Positions 36,090 through 45,970 of a DNA stretch of 64,000 nt are shown here, in pieces (positions within the stretch are counted from its first letter, which is position 1; the number at the start of each line of letters is the position of its first letter). The notes beneath the pieces were generated by a model. The model searched no databases and was not told the origin of the DNA. It worked only from the letters and a program-made list of their open reading frames with translations. Source of the stretch: Pseudomonas sp. FEN (GTDB lineage Bacteria; Pseudomonadota; Gammaproteobacteria; Pseudomonadales; Pseudomonadaceae); NCBI RefSeq assembly GCF_904067045.1, contig NZ_CAJFDC010000012.1:259501-323500 (forward strand), read 5' to 3'. Made by a program: the position numbers and the translations under genes.

Positions 36090-36755
36090 TCAGTCCAGCA
36101 GGGCCAGCGCCTCGGCGGTGCACTCCTGGATCCGCGCCCAGTCGCCATTCTTGATCCACTCGGGATCGAGCATCCAGCTGCCACCCACGCACATCACATT
36201 CTTCAACGCCATATAGCTCTTGATATTGGCCGGGCCGACACCGCCGGTCGGGCAGAATTTCACTTCGCCGAACGGACCGCCCAAGGCCTTGAGCGCCGCC
36301 ACGCCGCCGCTGACTTCCGCCGGGAACAGCTTGAAGCGACGATAGCCCAGGGCATAACCCTCCATGATCCCCGAGGCATTGCTGATGCCGGGCAACAACG
36401 GAATCGGACTGTCGACGCTGGCTTCCAGCAGGTCACGGGTGATGCCCGGGGTGACGATGAACTGCGAGCCCGCCGCCTCCGCCGCCGCCAGCATCTGCCG
36501 ATCGAGCACGGTACCGGCACCGGTCACCAGCTCCGGACGTTGTTCGCGCAGGATCTGGATCGCCTTGAGGCCGAATTGCGAACGCAGGGTCACCTCCAGC
36601 GCCGTCAGGCCGCCGGCGGCCAGGGCGTCAGCCAGCGGCAGCACGTCCTGCTCGCGGGCAATGGTGATCACCGGAAGAATCCGTGCACGGGCGCAGAGCT
36701 CATCGATCAGGACGACCTTGTCTGCCATGGAGACGGTCGGGACATTTTTTGTCAT
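36090..36755 (-). CDS. eda: KHG/KDPG aldolase
   Basis: The 221-residue class I aldolase carries 'ILPVITI' (Arg/Pro region), catalytic Glu in 'TALEVTLRS' (about residue 55), the Schiff-base Lys in 'RFKLFPAEV' (about 143) and the phosphate-binding 'CPTGGVG'. It cleaves 2-keto-3-deoxy-6-phosphogluconate to pyruvate and glyceraldehyde-3-phosphate, the last Entner-Doudoroff step. The start with AAGGA upstream is used. It is the third gene of zwf-pgl-eda, 17 bp after pgl. Confidence 0.95.
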   Translation of the reverse strand: MTKNVPTVSMADKVVLIDELCARARILPVITIAREQDVLPLADALAAGGLTALEVTLRSQFGLKAIQILREQRPELVTGAGTVLDRQMLAAAEAAGSQFIVTPGITRDLLEASVDSPIPLLPGISNASGIMEGYALGYRRFKLFPAEVSGGVAALKALGGPFGEVKFCPTGGVGPANIKSYMALKNVMCVGGSWMLDPEWIKNGDWARIQECTAEALALLD

Positions 36756-36772
36756 AGCAGCGGATCCTTGAC

Positions 36773-37486
36773 TCATGGGCACCAGTAGATATTCAGGGTA
36801 GGTTGCAGGAAGGCGCGAATCGGCATGGCGGCGAGGTCATCGCCGGCCAATGCGGCATTCAGGGTAGTGAGTTTCGACTGGCCGGAAATCGCCAGCACGG
36901 TGAAGCCCGCCGAAGCCAACAGGGCCCGGCTCATGCTCAGGCGCTGGCGCGGCACGCTCGGCGCCAGCATCGGCCAGACCCGACGGTGGCCATCCACTTG
37001 CAGGGCCGCGGCCAGGTTGGGGCTGCCAGGGAACAGCGACGCGGTGTGACCGTCATCGCCCATGCCCAGCACCAGCACGTCGATAGCCGGCAGCTCGGCG
37101 AGCAACCGGTCGGCTTGCTCCGCCGCCGCCTCCAGGTTCGCCGCCGCGTTGTACAAGCCGATAAACCGTGCCTTGGCCGCCGGGCCTTGGAGCAGGTAGC
37201 GCTTGAGCAGGCCGGCGTTACTGTCAGCGTGTTCCACCGGCACCCAACGCTCGTCGGCAAGGCTGACGACCACACGGGACCAGTCCAGCTCCTGTTTCAC
37301 CAGGCTCTGGAAGAACGCCACCGGGCTACGCCCACCGGACACCACCAGGGTCGCCACGCCACGCGCGGCAATGGCATTGCGCAATTGCTCGGCAACCGCC
37401 CGTGCCTGGCCCTCGGCCAACAGCAACGGGCTGCGGAACTCGTGGGCCTGTACGCCTTGCGGCAGTTTCAATTCAGATATCGCCAT
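36773..37486 (-). CDS. pgl: 6-phosphogluconolactonase
   Basis: The 237-residue enzyme has '[11 protein letters not shown]' (about residues 50-60), 'SLADERWVP' (about 75-83) and '[18 protein letters not shown]' (about 135-152), all NagB/RpiA-fold lactonase motifs of the DevB type. It hydrolyses 6-phosphogluconolactone made by Zwf. GGGAGG sits six bases before the ATG. It overlaps the zwf 3' end by 14 bp, indicating coupled translation. Confidence 0.95.
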   Translation of the reverse strand: MAISELKLPQGVQAHEFRSPLLLAEGQARAVAEQLRNAIAARGVATLVVSGGRSPVAFFQSLVKQELDWSRVVVSLADERWVPVEHADSNAGLLKRYLLQGPAAKARFIGLYNAAANLEAAAEQADRLLAELPAIDVLVLGMGDDGHTASLFPGSPNLAAALQVDGHRRVWPMLAPSVPRQRLSMSRALLASAGFTVLAISGQSKLTTLNAALAGDDLAAMPIRAFLQPTLNIYWCP

Positions 37487-38942
37487 ACCACGACCTCCCA
37501 TCCCGCGTGATCAGTGCAATGGAACTCATCGGTCCCCAGGACCCCGCCGCGTACGGCTTGGGCGCATCACCGGACTTCTTCCAGCCGGCGATCAACTGGT
37601 CGCACCACTTCCACGCGGCTTCGATCTCATCCTTGCGGACAAACAGGTTCTGGTTGCCGTGCATCACTTCCAGCAACAGACGCTCGTAGGCGTCCGGGAT
37701 CCGCGCACTGCGATAAGTGTCGGAGAAATTCAGTTGCAGCGGCCCGCTGCGCAGTTGCATGCCCTTGTCCAGGCCCTGCTCCTTGGTCATCACGCGCAAC
37801 GAAATACCTTCGTCCGGTTGCAGGCGGATAATCAGCTTGTTGCTGATCTGCAGGCGCTGCTCGGGGGCGAAAATGTAGTGCGACGGCTCCTTGAAGTGGA
37901 TGACGATCTGCGACAGCTTCTGCGGCATGCGTTTGCCGGTGCGCAGGTAGAACGGCACGCCGGCCCAGCGCCAGTTGCGGATATCGGCGCGCAGGGCGAC
38001 GAAGGTCTCGGTGTCGCTCTGGGTGTTGGAGTTTTCTTCCTCCAGGTAACCCGGCACCGCATGGCCTTCGCTGTGCCCGGCAATGTACTGGCCGCGCACC
38101 ACCTGGGTGGTCAAGCCTTCCGGGCTGATCGGCGCCAGGGCCTTGAGCACCTTGACCTTCTCATCCCGGATGCTGTCGGCCGAGAGGTCCGCCGGCGGGT
38201 CCATGGCGATCAGGCAGAGCAGCTGCAGCAGGTGATTCTGGATCATGTCGCGCAACTGGCCGGCCTTGTCGAAGTAACCCCAGCGCCCTTCGATACCGAC
38301 CTTCTCGGCCACGGTGATTTCCACGTGGGAGATGTAGTTCTGGTTCCACTGGGTTTCGAACAGGCTGTTGGCGAAACGCAGGGCGATCAGGTTCTGTACC
38401 GTCTCCTTGCCCAGGTAGTGGTCGATGCGATAGGTGCGGTTCTCCGGGAAGAACCGCGCCACGGCATCGTTGACCTTGCGTGACGACTCGAGGTCCGAAC
38501 CGATGGGTTTTTCCAGCACCACCCGGGTGTTGTCCGCCAGGCCGACCTTGGCCAGGTTCTCGCAAATCGCGCCATAAACCGAAGCCGGCGTGGCGAAGTA
38601 GGCGATCAGGCACTGACGGGTGCCGGCCTGCTCGGCCAGGGCGACATAGTCGTCGGGCCTGAGGAAGTCCACGTGCAGATAGCTCAGGCGCGCGAGAAAG
38701 CGCTCGAGCACCACTTCGTCGATTTCCCGGTCCTCGACAAAGACCCGCAATTCTTCTTCGATGGTCGCCAGGTGCTCGACGTTGCTGCCGGGCTCACGCG
38801 CCAACGCCAGGATGCGCGTGTCCTCATGCAACAGGCCCGCGCCATCGAGGTGATACAAGGCAGGAAACAGCTTGCGAAGCGCCAGGTCGCCCAAAGCGCC
38901 AAACAAGGCAAAGGTGCACGGTTCAACCGTTATCGAAGGCAT
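37473..38942 (-). CDS. zwf: Glucose-6-phosphate 1-dehydrogenase
   Basis: The 489-residue enzyme has the NADP fold '[18 protein letters not shown]' (residues 13-30), '[14 protein letters not shown]', the substrate motif RIDHYLGKE (about 173-181, catalytic His) and the C-terminal G6PD domain to residue 489. It makes 6-phosphogluconolactone and NADPH. The leader contains an AAGAACAA motif (38948-38955, minus strand) and no clear Shine-Dalgarno. It is divergent from hexR, with a HexR-like site between them. Confidence 0.96.
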   Translation of the reverse strand: MPSITVEPCTFALFGALGDLALRKLFPALYHLDGAGLLHEDTRILALAREPGSNVEHLATIEEELRVFVEDREIDEVVLERFLARLSYLHVDFLRPDDYVALAEQAGTRQCLIAYFATPASVYGAICENLAKVGLADNTRVVLEKPIGSDLESSRKVNDAVARFFPENRTYRIDHYLGKETVQNLIALRFANSLFETQWNQNYISHVEITVAEKVGIEGRWGYFDKAGQLRDMIQNHLLQLLCLIAMDPPADLSADSIRDEKVKVLKALAPISPEGLTTQVVRGQYIAGHSEGHAVPGYLEEENSNTQSDTETFVALRADIRNWRWAGVPFYLRTGKRMPQKLSQIVIHFKEPSHYIFAPEQRLQISNKLIIRLQPDEGISLRVMTKEQGLDKGMQLRSGPLQLNFSDTYRSARIPDAYERLLLEVMHGNQNLFVRKDEIEAAWKWCDQLIAGWKKSGDAPKPYAAGSWGPMSSIALITRDGRSWYGDI

Positions 38943-38954
38943 GATGTTTGTTCT

Positions 38955-38975
38955 TTTATCAAGTTAAACGATAAA
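38955..38975. promoter_or_regulatory. Inverted repeat just upstream of zwf
   Basis: TTTATC and GATAAA flank a nine-base spacer, 13-33 bp before the zwf ATG. It overlaps the region where the transcript starts or the leader folds. The role is not known. Confidence 0.3.
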
Positions 38976-39009
38976 TACCTTTTTTCGAGGCATCACTCAA
39001 GGAAAAATG

Positions 39010-39024
39010 TAGTAATAACCACAA
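39010..39024. promoter_or_regulatory. Candidate HexR operator in the zwf/hexR gap
   Basis: TAGT-AATAACC-ACAA differs in one base from the TTGT-N7-ACAA pattern known for Pseudomonas HexR. It lies within a wider imperfect inverted repeat ATGTAGT...ACAACAT. It sits about 70 bp upstream of zwf and 135 bp upstream of hexR. Confidence 0.6.
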
Positions 39025-39159
39025 CATTTTATCAATATAATCATTCCGAGTGGTGGTCATCACACGCCATCAGTAGGATAGGCCACCGCCAGGCACTGCC
39101 CAAGGGCATTGTTCCGGGCCTTGCAGAATCCAAGTTGCCTCGAATCAAGGAATCACCAA

Positions 39160-40029
39160 ATGGACCGCGTGCGAAATCTCCTGGAGCAGATCCAGGGCCG
39201 CCTCGAAGACCTGAACAAGGCCGAGCGCAAAGTCGCCGAAGTCATCCTGCTCAACCCGCAGCAGGCGACCCGTTTCAGCATCGCCGCCCTTGCGCAGGCG
39301 GCCTCGGTCAGCGAGCCGACGGTCAACCGCTTCTGCCGCTCGTTCGGTGTCAGTGGCTACCCCGAACTCAAACTGCAGTTGGCCCAGAGCCTGGCCAGCG
39401 GCGCGGCCTATGTCAGCCGCGCGGTGGAGGCCGACGATAATCCCGAGGCCTATACGCAAAAGATTTTCGGCAGCGCCATTGCCTCCCTGGACAGCGCCTG
39501 CCAGGCCCTGGACCCGAACCTGATCAGCCGCGCCGTCGACCTGCTGATCCAGGCCCGGCAGATCCACTTTTTCGGCCTGGGCGCTTCGGCGCCGGTGGCC
39601 CTGGATGCCCAGCACAAGTTCTTTCGCTTCAACCTGGCGGTCACCGCCCATGCCGATGTACTGATGCAGCGGATGCTCGCCTCGGTGGCTCACACTGGCG
39701 AGCTGTTCGTGATCATTTCCTACACCGGGCGTACCCGGGAACTGGTGGAAGTGGCGCGCATCGCCCGGGAGAACGGCGCCTCGGTGCTGGGCCTGACGGC
39801 GGCGGGCTCGCCCCTGGCCAAGGCGAGCACCTTGAGCCTGAACATTCCATTGCCGGAAGACACCGACATCTACATGCCGATGACCTCGCGGATCATCCAG
39901 TTGACGGTGCTGGACGTGCTGGCCACCGGCATGACCCTGCGCCGAGGCGTGGACTTCCAGCCGCACCTGCGCAAGATCAAGGAAAGCCTCAACGCCAGCC
40001 GCTATCCGGTGGGCGACGAGTTCAACTGA
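39160..40029 (+). CDS. hexR: HexR, RpiR-family repressor of glucose catabolism
   Basis: The 289-residue regulator has an N-terminal HTH (about residues 1-77, '[25 protein letters not shown]') and a SIS phosphosugar domain (about 120-255, '[22 protein letters not shown]', '[14 protein letters not shown]'). In Pseudomonas it represses zwf-pgl-eda, edd-glk-gltR and gap, and is released by 2-keto-3-deoxy-6-phosphogluconate. AAGG lies upstream of the ATG at 39160. It is divergent from zwf. Two exact-consensus sites are found at edd/gap. Confidence 0.95.
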   Translation: MDRVRNLLEQIQGRLEDLNKAERKVAEVILLNPQQATRFSIAALAQAASVSEPTVNRFCRSFGVSGYPELKLQLAQSLASGAAYVSRAVEADDNPEAYTQKIFGSAIASLDSACQALDPNLISRAVDLLIQARQIHFFGLGASAPVALDAQHKFFRFNLAVTAHADVLMQRMLASVAHTGELFVIISYTGRTRELVEVARIARENGASVLGLTAAGSPLAKASTLSLNIPLPEDTDIYMPMTSRIIQLTVLDVLATGMTLRRGVDFQPHLRKIKESLNASRYPVGDEFN

Positions 40030-40070
40030 GCCTATGCGGCGAGGAGACTGAGCCTAAGCGGCGAGGAGAC
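40027..40070. repeat. 22-bp direct repeat spanning the hexR stop codon
   Basis: Two adjacent 22-bp units beginning TGAGCCTA and ending GGCGAGGAGAC (40027-40048 and 40049-40070) differ by one base. The stop codon of hexR is the first three bases of unit one. Likely a recent slippage duplication. Confidence 0.85.
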
Positions 40071-40082
40071 TGAGGCTGACAC

Positions 40083-40215
40083 TGTGGCGAGCGGGCTTGC
40101 CCGCGCTGGGCTGCGAAGCGGCCCTAAAATCAGCGACGTCATTGTGTCAGGCAGAACGCGATCACAGGTTTTACGACTGCTTCGCAGCCGAACGCGGGCA
40201 AGCCCGCTCGCCACA
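40083..40215. repeat. REPIN, copy 2
   Basis: The same 23-bp arm as copy 1 (40083-40105) faces its inverted copy (40193-40215) 87 bp away, between hexR and the convergent mutarotase gene. The inner sequence matches copy 1 in reverse orientation. Confidence 0.85.
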
Positions 40216-40242
40216 GTGTCCGCATTCGCCGTGACACCGGCC

Positions 40243-41097
40243 TCAGACCCTGGCCCGCGCCTGCAAACTCAGATGCGCCCGCTCCCCGGGCGCCAGGCAC
40301 AGGCTGTCGGTGCCGCCACAGGCGGCCTCGACACAGACAAAGCCCATCACTTCGCTCCAGCTCACCCCCAGCAACGGCCGGGGCCCCGGATGCCAGACCA
40401 CGGTGTCGGCGCTGTCACCGGTGTCGATGCACAGCTCGCGCTGCCAGGCGTGGTCCTTGAGCTGCAACTCGCCCTCATGCTGGAACACCCGCTGACAACC
40501 TCCGTCGACCCGCAGCTCGCCTTCCTGTCGGCACGCCTGGCGATTCAACTGGTCATAGCCCTGTACCCCGTCCAGCCCAGACAGCGCTATCTCACCGACA
40601 TCGCCAATACGCCAATAGGCGTGCAGCGCATGACTCAACTGGCACGGTTCGCTGTCCTGATGCTCGGTGCTCAGGCGCAAGTCCATGCTCTCGCCCAGGC
40701 GTGCATGCAGGTCAACCTGCCAGTCACACAGCTGCAAGCGCCAGTGCAAGCTGACCCCTTTCTCATCGCTGCTGCTTTCCAGCAGTTTCCAGTCGATCAG
40801 CCGCGCCCAACCATGGGACGGCCAGGCGTTTTCGCTCGGATGCCGACCATACCAGGGCCAGCACACCGGTACCCCGCCGCGAATCGCGCCGACCTGCGGC
40901 CACTTGGCCGCGCACCACAACCAGGGCTTCTGTCCCCGCGGCTGAAAATGCAGCAATTGCGCACCCTGTCGACTGAACACCGCCTGGCACAGTGGATGGT
41001 CGATCACCAGTACTTCGCGCTGTTGAAAGCGCTCCCACTGGAAAGTCGGCTGTTCGCGCCGGGATTTGAAAAAACGTTGTAGCGGTTGCTCGTGCAT
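40243..41097 (-). CDS. D-hexose-6-phosphate mutarotase (YeaD-like)
   Basis: The 284-residue galactose-mutarotase-fold protein has 'GAQLLHFQPRGQKPWLWCAAKW' (about residues 45-66), 'IRGGVPVCWPWYGRHP' (about 72-87, substrate Arg/Trp) and 'HALHAYWRIGDV' with the catalytic His, matching YeaD hexose-6-phosphate epimerases. It interconverts the anomers of glucose-6-phosphate, which fits its place between zwf/hexR and the gts-oprB genes. The start MHEQPLQRFF was chosen by length of the family. It lies downstream of oprB but after a strong terminator. Confidence 0.88.
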   Translation of the reverse strand: MHEQPLQRFFKSRREQPTFQWERFQQREVLVIDHPLCQAVFSRQGAQLLHFQPRGQKPWLWCAAKWPQVGAIRGGVPVCWPWYGRHPSENAWPSHGWARLIDWKLLESSSDEKGVSLHWRLQLCDWQVDLHARLGESMDLRLSTEHQDSEPCQLSHALHAYWRIGDVGEIALSGLDGVQGYDQLNRQACRQEGELRVDGGCQRVFQHEGELQLKDHAWQRELCIDTGDSADTVVWHPGPRPLLGVSWSEVMGFVCVEAACGGTDSLCLAPGERAHLSLQARARV

Positions 41098-41140
41098 GTG
41101 CCGCGAATCCTGAAAATCGTTTTGCCGTATCCATGTGACT

Positions 41141-41230
41141 GTGGGAGCGGTGCTTGCCCGCGAAGCTTTTGGCAGCCTCAAGGGCCCCTTCGCGGCGGTG
41201 CGGCGATCCGACAGTCCTGCTCCTACAGGT
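41141..41230. repeat. REP-type palindrome between the mutarotase and oprB
   Basis: GTGGGAGCGGTGCTTGCCCG (41141-41160) starts an imperfect inverted element that ends near 'CTGCTCCTACAGG' (41217-41229). The inner part CTTCGCGGCGGTGCGGCGAT also occurs in the repeat near 22045. The 262-bp gap also contains the oprB terminator; no gene is seen in it. Confidence 0.65.
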
Positions 41231-41287
41231 TACGTAGCGTCTGCGAAAGCGTATTGCTCTGGCGCTTCGCCCTTGCCCCCCGCACCC

Positions 41288-41320
41288 AAAAAAAAGCGGA
41301 CGGTCTGGTGGACCATCCGC
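41288..41320 (-). terminator. Intrinsic terminator downstream of oprB
   Basis: On the minus strand GCGGATGGTC...GACCGTCCGC (one mismatch) is followed by eight T. It ends the gts-oprB transcript 40 bp after the oprB stop. Confidence 0.9.
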
Positions 41321-41359
41321 AAGATGCGCACATAGAGAGAGAGCTTATCAGCCGAAGCC

Positions 41360-42709
41360 TTAGAAGACCGACTGAATTTTCAGACCAGCCACCAGCGCGT
41401 TGTCGACTTGATCCACACCACCTGGATGGGTGATGTATTGCAGGTTGGGACGTACGGTCAGCCAGTTGGTGACGTGGAAGCCGTAGTTGATCTCGGTGTT
41501 GTACTCGGTGTCGCGCAGCGGCGTGTACAGCGGGTTGTTGTAGTCGTTGACGCCAATGGCATCGTTTTCCAACTCGGCGTTTTTCCTCACGTCCTGATTG
41601 ACATGGATACGGCCGAAACCGATCCCGACGTCATCCTTCGGACGCGCATCGAACGGCCCCTTGTACACAAACATCACCGACTGGTAGTTGTCGACGACGT
41701 TGGTGGCCTTGTCGTGGAAGGTCGCGTTGGCGGCGATGTTCAGACCGCGCGAAGCGTCGCCGTTGTGGCTGGTGAGTTGCTGCTGTGCCACGAACCAGTA
41801 ACCGTGCTTGCTATCGTGGACACGATAAGGCGCACCCGTCGCTGCGGCATTTCCACCATTGTCATCCTTGAGCACGTCATTGGCCGGGGCCGTGCTTTTG
41901 TAGTAACCGACACGGTATTCGCCCGGCAGGTCGTTGACCTTCGGCGACCAGACCAGTTCGACCGGCAGGACGGTACCCTTGGTGCCGCTACCACTGAGCT
42001 TGAAGCCGTTACCGTGCTCCAGTTGCGATGGGTTCTGGTTATAGGCACCGATCTGCGCATACAGCTCAGGCGTGATGTTGTACTTCACGCGGATCGCCGC
42101 CTGCATGACTGGCCAGTTGTACCAGATACCGGTGGCCCAGTTACCCGCCTGGGAACCGCAGAACGTCAGGTTCTGGAACTCGCAAGGGAAGGTGTTGAAA
42201 TCTTCGCCCTCGCCGAAGTAACCGGCCTTGACGTCCAGTTTATTGTCGAGGAACTGGTGCTGGATCCACAACTGGGTCAGACGGACCATGTGGCCACGAC
42301 CGTAGACTTCCTGGGAGGAGCTCAAGGTGCCGGCACGCGGGTCGCCGACACGGTCATTGGAGATGTTCTGACCGTTACGGTTGGTGAGCTGGATCTTGGC
42401 CTGGGTGTTATCCCAGCCCCACAGCTTTTGCAGGTCCAGCGCCACGCCCAGGCCAAACTGGTCGGAGTAACGTGAGGTCTTGTTGTCGTTGTAGCCACCA
42501 TGCAGGTTGCTACCGACCTCACCGACATAGTCGGCCTTGATGTCGATACCTTCTTCGATCAGCTTGGTTCGCTCTCCACCCCAGTCACCGGTCATCCATT
42601 TGGAGTCAGCGCTGAACGCATCGGCCGCCATTGCATTACCGGCCAGGACCAGTGCCGCTACCGCTGACAATTGGCAGATCAGCCGAGTATTGGTGTGCTG
42701 CTTTTTCAT
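41360..42709 (-). CDS. oprB: Carbohydrate-selective porin OprB
   Basis: The 449-residue outer-membrane protein has a signal peptide (cleavage after AMA near residue 28), the OprB opening 'WMTGDWGGERTKLIEEGIDIKADYVGEVGSNLHGG' and a terminal Phe typical of beta-barrels. It admits glucose and other sugars to the periplasm, feeding GtsA. The leader has an AACAATAAA motif (42722-42737, minus strand) before AGGA, a likely Hfq/Crc site. It follows gtsD after a 146-bp gap with a hairpin. Confidence 0.95.
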   Translation of the reverse strand: MKKQHTNTRLICQLSAVAALVLAGNAMAADAFSADSKWMTGDWGGERTKLIEEGIDIKADYVGEVGSNLHGGYNDNKTSRYSDQFGLGVALDLQKLWGWDNTQAKIQLTNRNGQNISNDRVGDPRAGTLSSSQEVYGRGHMVRLTQLWIQHQFLDNKLDVKAGYFGEGEDFNTFPCEFQNLTFCGSQAGNWATGIWYNWPVMQAAIRVKYNITPELYAQIGAYNQNPSQLEHGNGFKLSGSGTKGTVLPVELVWSPKVNDLPGEYRVGYYKSTAPANDVLKDDNGGNAAATGAPYRVHDSKHGYWFVAQQQLTSHNGDASRGLNIAANATFHDKATNVVDNYQSVMFVYKGPFDARPKDDVGIGFGRIHVNQDVRKNAELENDAIGVNDYNNPLYTPLRDTEYNTEINYGFHVTNWLTVRPNLQYITHPGGVDQVDNALVAGLKIQSVF

Positions 42710-42721
42710 CCCTACATCCTC

Positions 42722-42737
42722 GTTTTATTGTTATTAA
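42722..42737 (-). promoter_or_regulatory. Hfq/Crc CA-type motif in oprB leader
   Basis: On the minus strand AATAACAATAAAACG precedes AGGA and the oprB ATG. It contains AACAATAA, matching AANAANAA. Confidence 0.55.
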
Positions 42738-42821
42738 CGGTTTTTATCAAACGTGGTTTACATCGTCTGTAATGCATCAAATCTCTTTGGCAGACGGTTT
42801 TCCTGACGCTAATGTTTCGAC

Positions 42822-42843
42822 GGGGCGGACGGCGTTCCGCCCC
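42822..42843. terminator. Hairpin between gtsD and oprB
   Basis: GGGGCGGA (42822-42829) pairs with TCCGCCCC (42836-42843) across six bases, 13 bp after the gtsD stop. There is no T-tract, so it may be a 3'-stabilising or attenuating hairpin inside the operon rather than a full terminator. Confidence 0.5.
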
Positions 42844-42855
42844 CCCTCGCCACCT

Positions 42856-44016
42856 TCAGCGGCCCTTGAACTGCGCCACATTGTCGGCATGCACCTGGGC
42901 CTGCGGCTTGCCCACTACCCCCAGGCGCTCACCGGTCTTGGCATCGAACAGCAACACCTTGGCCGGATCGAATTGCAGGGTCAGGGTTTCGCCCACCTGC
43001 GGCGCCACGTCCGGCGCCAACCGGCAGCAGACCTTGGTGTCGTTGAGGTTGACGAACACCAGGGTGTCGGGACCGGTCGGTTCGGTGACCTGCACCTCGG
43101 CGCGGATGCTTGGCAGCCCATTGGGTTCGCCCCGCATCAGGCTGATCTGCTCAGGACGCATGCCGAGGATTACTTCGCGGTCTTCAAGACCCGCGTCGGT
43201 CATGCCCAATGGCAACTCGCAACGGGCCTGGCCGCTGTCGAGCAAAGCCAGCAGACGGCCGTCCTTGCGTTGCAGGCGCAGGGGAATGAAGTTCATCGGC
43301 GGCGAACCGATGAAGCTGGCAACGAACAGGTTCGCCGGGTCGTTGTAGATCTGCTTCGGCGTGCCAAATTGCTGGATGATGCCGTCCTTCATCACCGCCA
43401 CCTTGTCGCCCAGGGTCATGGCTTCGATCTGGTCGTGGGTCACGTAGACCGTGGTGGTTTTCAGGCGCTGGTGCATCAGTTTCATTTCAGTGCGCATCTC
43501 GACCCGCAGCTTGGCGTCGAGGTTGGACAGCGGTTCATCGAACAGATAGATCTTCGGCCGCCGCGCCAGGGCCCGGCCCATGGCCACGCGTTGCTGCTGG
43601 CCGCCGGACAGTTGGCCGGGCTTGCGATTGAGCAAGTGCTCGATCTGTAGCAGCTTGGCGACCCGCGCGACTTCCTCGTCGATGGCCGACTGGTTCATCT
43701 TGCGAATTTTCAGACCGAACTCGATGTTCTCGCGCACACTCATGGTCGGGTACAGCGCATAGGACTGGAACACCATGGCGATGTCGCGATCCTTCGGACT
43801 CATGCCGCTGACGTCCTGATCACCGATCATGATCGCGCCACCGGTGATGTTCTCCAGGCCGGCGATGCAGTTCATCAACGTTGACTTGCCACAGCCCGAA
43901 GGTCCTACCAGGATCAGGAACTCACCCTCGGCGATCGACAGTTCAATGTTCTTCAGGGTGTCCGGCAAGCCGGCGCCGTAGGTCTTGTTTACATTGCGAA
44001 GTTCGAGCGTTGCCAT
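42856..44016 (-). CDS. gtsD: Glucose ABC transporter ATP-binding subunit GtsD
   Basis: The 386-residue ATPase of the MalK/UgpC type has Walker A 'GPSGCGKST' (about residues 38-46), signature '[17 protein letters not shown]' (about 135), Walker B '[12 protein letters not shown]' and the switch His in '[12 protein letters not shown]', followed by a C-terminal TOBE regulatory region (about 240-370). It powers the GtsBC permease and lies two bases after gtsC. Confidence 0.93.
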   Translation of the reverse strand: MATLELRNVNKTYGAGLPDTLKNIELSIAEGEFLILVGPSGCGKSTLMNCIAGLENITGGAIMIGDQDVSGMSPKDRDIAMVFQSYALYPTMSVRENIEFGLKIRKMNQSAIDEEVARVAKLLQIEHLLNRKPGQLSGGQQQRVAMGRALARRPKIYLFDEPLSNLDAKLRVEMRTEMKLMHQRLKTTTVYVTHDQIEAMTLGDKVAVMKDGIIQQFGTPKQIYNDPANLFVASFIGSPPMNFIPLRLQRKDGRLLALLDSGQARCELPLGMTDAGLEDREVILGMRPEQISLMRGEPNGLPSIRAEVQVTEPTGPDTLVFVNLNDTKVCCRLAPDVAPQVGETLTLQFDPAKVLLFDAKTGERLGVVGKPQAQVHADNVAQFKGR

Positions 44017-44018
44017 GA

Positions 44019-44864
44019 TTACCCCTTGACCGCGCCGGCCGTCAGCCCGCGCACGAAATACTTGCCTGCGACCACATAGACCAGCAGGGTCGGCAGCCCG
44101 GCGATCATCGCCGCTGCCATATCAACGTTGTATTCCTTGACCCCGGTACTGGTGTTGACCAGGTTGTTCAGCGCCACCGTGATCGGTTGCGAATCGCCAC
44201 TGGAGAACACCACGCCGAACAGGAAGTCGTTCCAGATCTGCGTGAACTGCCAGATCAGGCAGACCATGATGATCGGGGTCGACATCGGCAGGATGATCAG
44301 CCGGAAGATGGTGAAGAACCCCGCCCCATCCAGGCGCGCCGCCTTGACCAGCGCATCGGGAATGCTCACGTAGTAGTTACGGAAGAACAGCGTGGTGAAC
44401 GCCAGGCCGTAGACGATATGCACGAACACCAGGCCCGTGGTGGTACTGGCCAGGCCCATCTTGCCGAGGGTGAACGAGGCCGGCAGCAGCACGGTCTGGA
44501 ACGGCAGGAAGCAACCGAACAGCAACAGGCCGAAGAACAACTGCGAACCGCGAAAGCGCCACATCGACAACACATAGCCGTTCAACGCACCGATCGCGGT
44601 GGAGACCAGTACCGCCGGAATGGTGATCTTGATCGAGTTCCAGAAGTAACCGTTGACCGTGGCCCAGGCCTTGATCCAGCCGATGTCGGTGACCACCGTC
44701 GGCCAACTCAGCAGGTTGCCGGTGCTGATATCTTCCGGCGACTTGAAGCTGGTCAACAGCATGACCACCAGCGGTACCAGATAGAGCAGCACGGCGAGGA
44801 TCAGCACCGCGTAGATGGCGATGCGACTCAGGCTGATGGACGGCTTGTAGGCGAGACTAGTCAT
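44019..44864 (-). CDS. gtsC: Glucose ABC transporter permease GtsC
   Basis: The 281-residue inner-membrane permease has six predicted helices and the EAA loop 'YVSIPDALVKAARLDGAGFFTIFRLIILPMSTP' (about residues 168-200) that contacts the ATPase. It is MalG-like by length and position. It overlaps the gtsB stop by 8 bp. Confidence 0.92.
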   Translation of the reverse strand: MTSLAYKPSISLSRIAIYAVLILAVLLYLVPLVVMLLTSFKSPEDISTGNLLSWPTVVTDIGWIKAWATVNGYFWNSIKITIPAVLVSTAIGALNGYVLSMWRFRGSQLFFGLLLFGCFLPFQTVLLPASFTLGKMGLASTTTGLVFVHIVYGLAFTTLFFRNYYVSIPDALVKAARLDGAGFFTIFRLIILPMSTPIIMVCLIWQFTQIWNDFLFGVVFSSGDSQPITVALNNLVNTSTGVKEYNVDMAAAMIAGLPTLLVYVVAGKYFVRGLTAGAVKG

Positions 44865-45765
44865 TGCGCTTGGTCCTCAGCTCGGAGTACAGGTAAGGCA
44901 CGATAATCGCGAGAATCGCACCGAGCATCAGGATCGCACTGGCCGAGCCCATGCCCATCTGGCCGCGACTGAAGGTGAACGAATACATGAACATGGCGGG
45001 CAGGTCGGACGAGTAACCCGGGCCTCCGGCGGTCATTGCCGCCACCAGGTCGAAGCTCTTGATCGCGATATGCGCCAGAATCATCACCGCACTGAAGAAC
45101 ACCGGACGCAGGCTGGGCAGCACCACTTTCCAGTAGATCCTGGGCATGCTCGCGCCATCGATCTGGGCGGCACGGATGATCGACTGATCGACCCCGCGCA
45201 GACCGGCCAGGAACATCGCCATGATGAACCCCGAGGCCTGCCATACCGCAGCAATCACCAGGCAATACACCACACGATCCGGGTCGATCAGCCAGTCCAG
45301 GCGAAAGCCTTCCCAGCCCCAGTCGCGCAGCAGCTTGTCCAGCCCCATGCCCGGGTTGAGCAGCCATTTCCAGGCGGTACCGGTGACGATCATCGAGAGC
45401 GCCATCGGGTACAGGTAAATCGTGCGGATGAAACCTTCGCGGCGGATGCGTTGGTCGAGGAACACCGCCAGCAGCACGCCGATCACCAGGGTGATGCCGA
45501 TGAACAAGCCACCGAACAGCGCCAGGTTCTTGCTCGCCACCCACCAGCGGTCGTTATCGAACAACCGGGCGTATTGCGCCAGGCCGACCCATTTGTAGGT
45601 CGGCAGGAACGTCGAGTTGGTGAACGAGAGAACAAACGTCCACAGGATGTAGCCATAGAAGCCCACCAGGACGATGAACATGCTCGGCGCCAGCACCAGT
45701 TTAGGTAGCCAGCGCTGCAATGTATCGAACGGCGAGGCCTTGCTGAACACAGCAACAGAACTCAT
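44857..45765 (-). CDS. gtsB: Glucose ABC transporter permease GtsB
   Basis: The 302-residue permease has six helices and the EAA loop 'LAGLRGVDQSIIRAAQIDGASMPRIYWKVVLPSLRPVF' (about residues 190-227). It is MalF-like without the large periplasmic loop. The start ATG at 45765 is used; a GTG four codons earlier is possible, and neither has a strong ribosome site. It is separated from gtsA by a 205-bp gap filled with REP repeats. Confidence 0.92.
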   Translation of the reverse strand: MSSVAVFSKASPFDTLQRWLPKLVLAPSMFIVLVGFYGYILWTFVLSFTNSTFLPTYKWVGLAQYARLFDNDRWWVASKNLALFGGLFIGITLVIGVLLAVFLDQRIRREGFIRTIYLYPMALSMIVTGTAWKWLLNPGMGLDKLLRDWGWEGFRLDWLIDPDRVVYCLVIAAVWQASGFIMAMFLAGLRGVDQSIIRAAQIDGASMPRIYWKVVLPSLRPVFFSAVMILAHIAIKSFDLVAAMTAGGPGYSSDLPAMFMYSFTFSRGQMGMGSASAILMLGAILAIIVPYLYSELRTKRND

Positions 45766-45832
45766 GGGAAAATCCACTACAGGGAAAAAAGACTACAGGC
45801 AGACCCTTTGCAGGAGTGGCCGGTCGATGCTC

Positions 45833-45952
45833 GATTGCTGGCGATAGCGGTGCGGCGGTGTATCAGTTGGCAATCCAGTGATTGACATTCCGCTATCGCC
45901 AGCAAGCTGGCGCCTACACATTCCACTATCGCCGGCAAGCCAGCGCCTACAG
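45833..45952. repeat. REP cluster in the gtsA-gtsB gap, including a 33-bp tandem duplication
   Basis: Two head-to-tail 33-bp units (45887-45919 and 45920-45952, each containing CTATCGCC, GCAAGC and GCGCCTACA) differ at a few bases. An inverted copy of part of the unit (CTGGCGATAGCGG, about 45839-45851) precedes them, so long hairpins can form in the transcript right after the gtsA stop. Confidence 0.8.
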
Positions 45953-45970
45953 GGGCCTGCGGTGCTGAAA

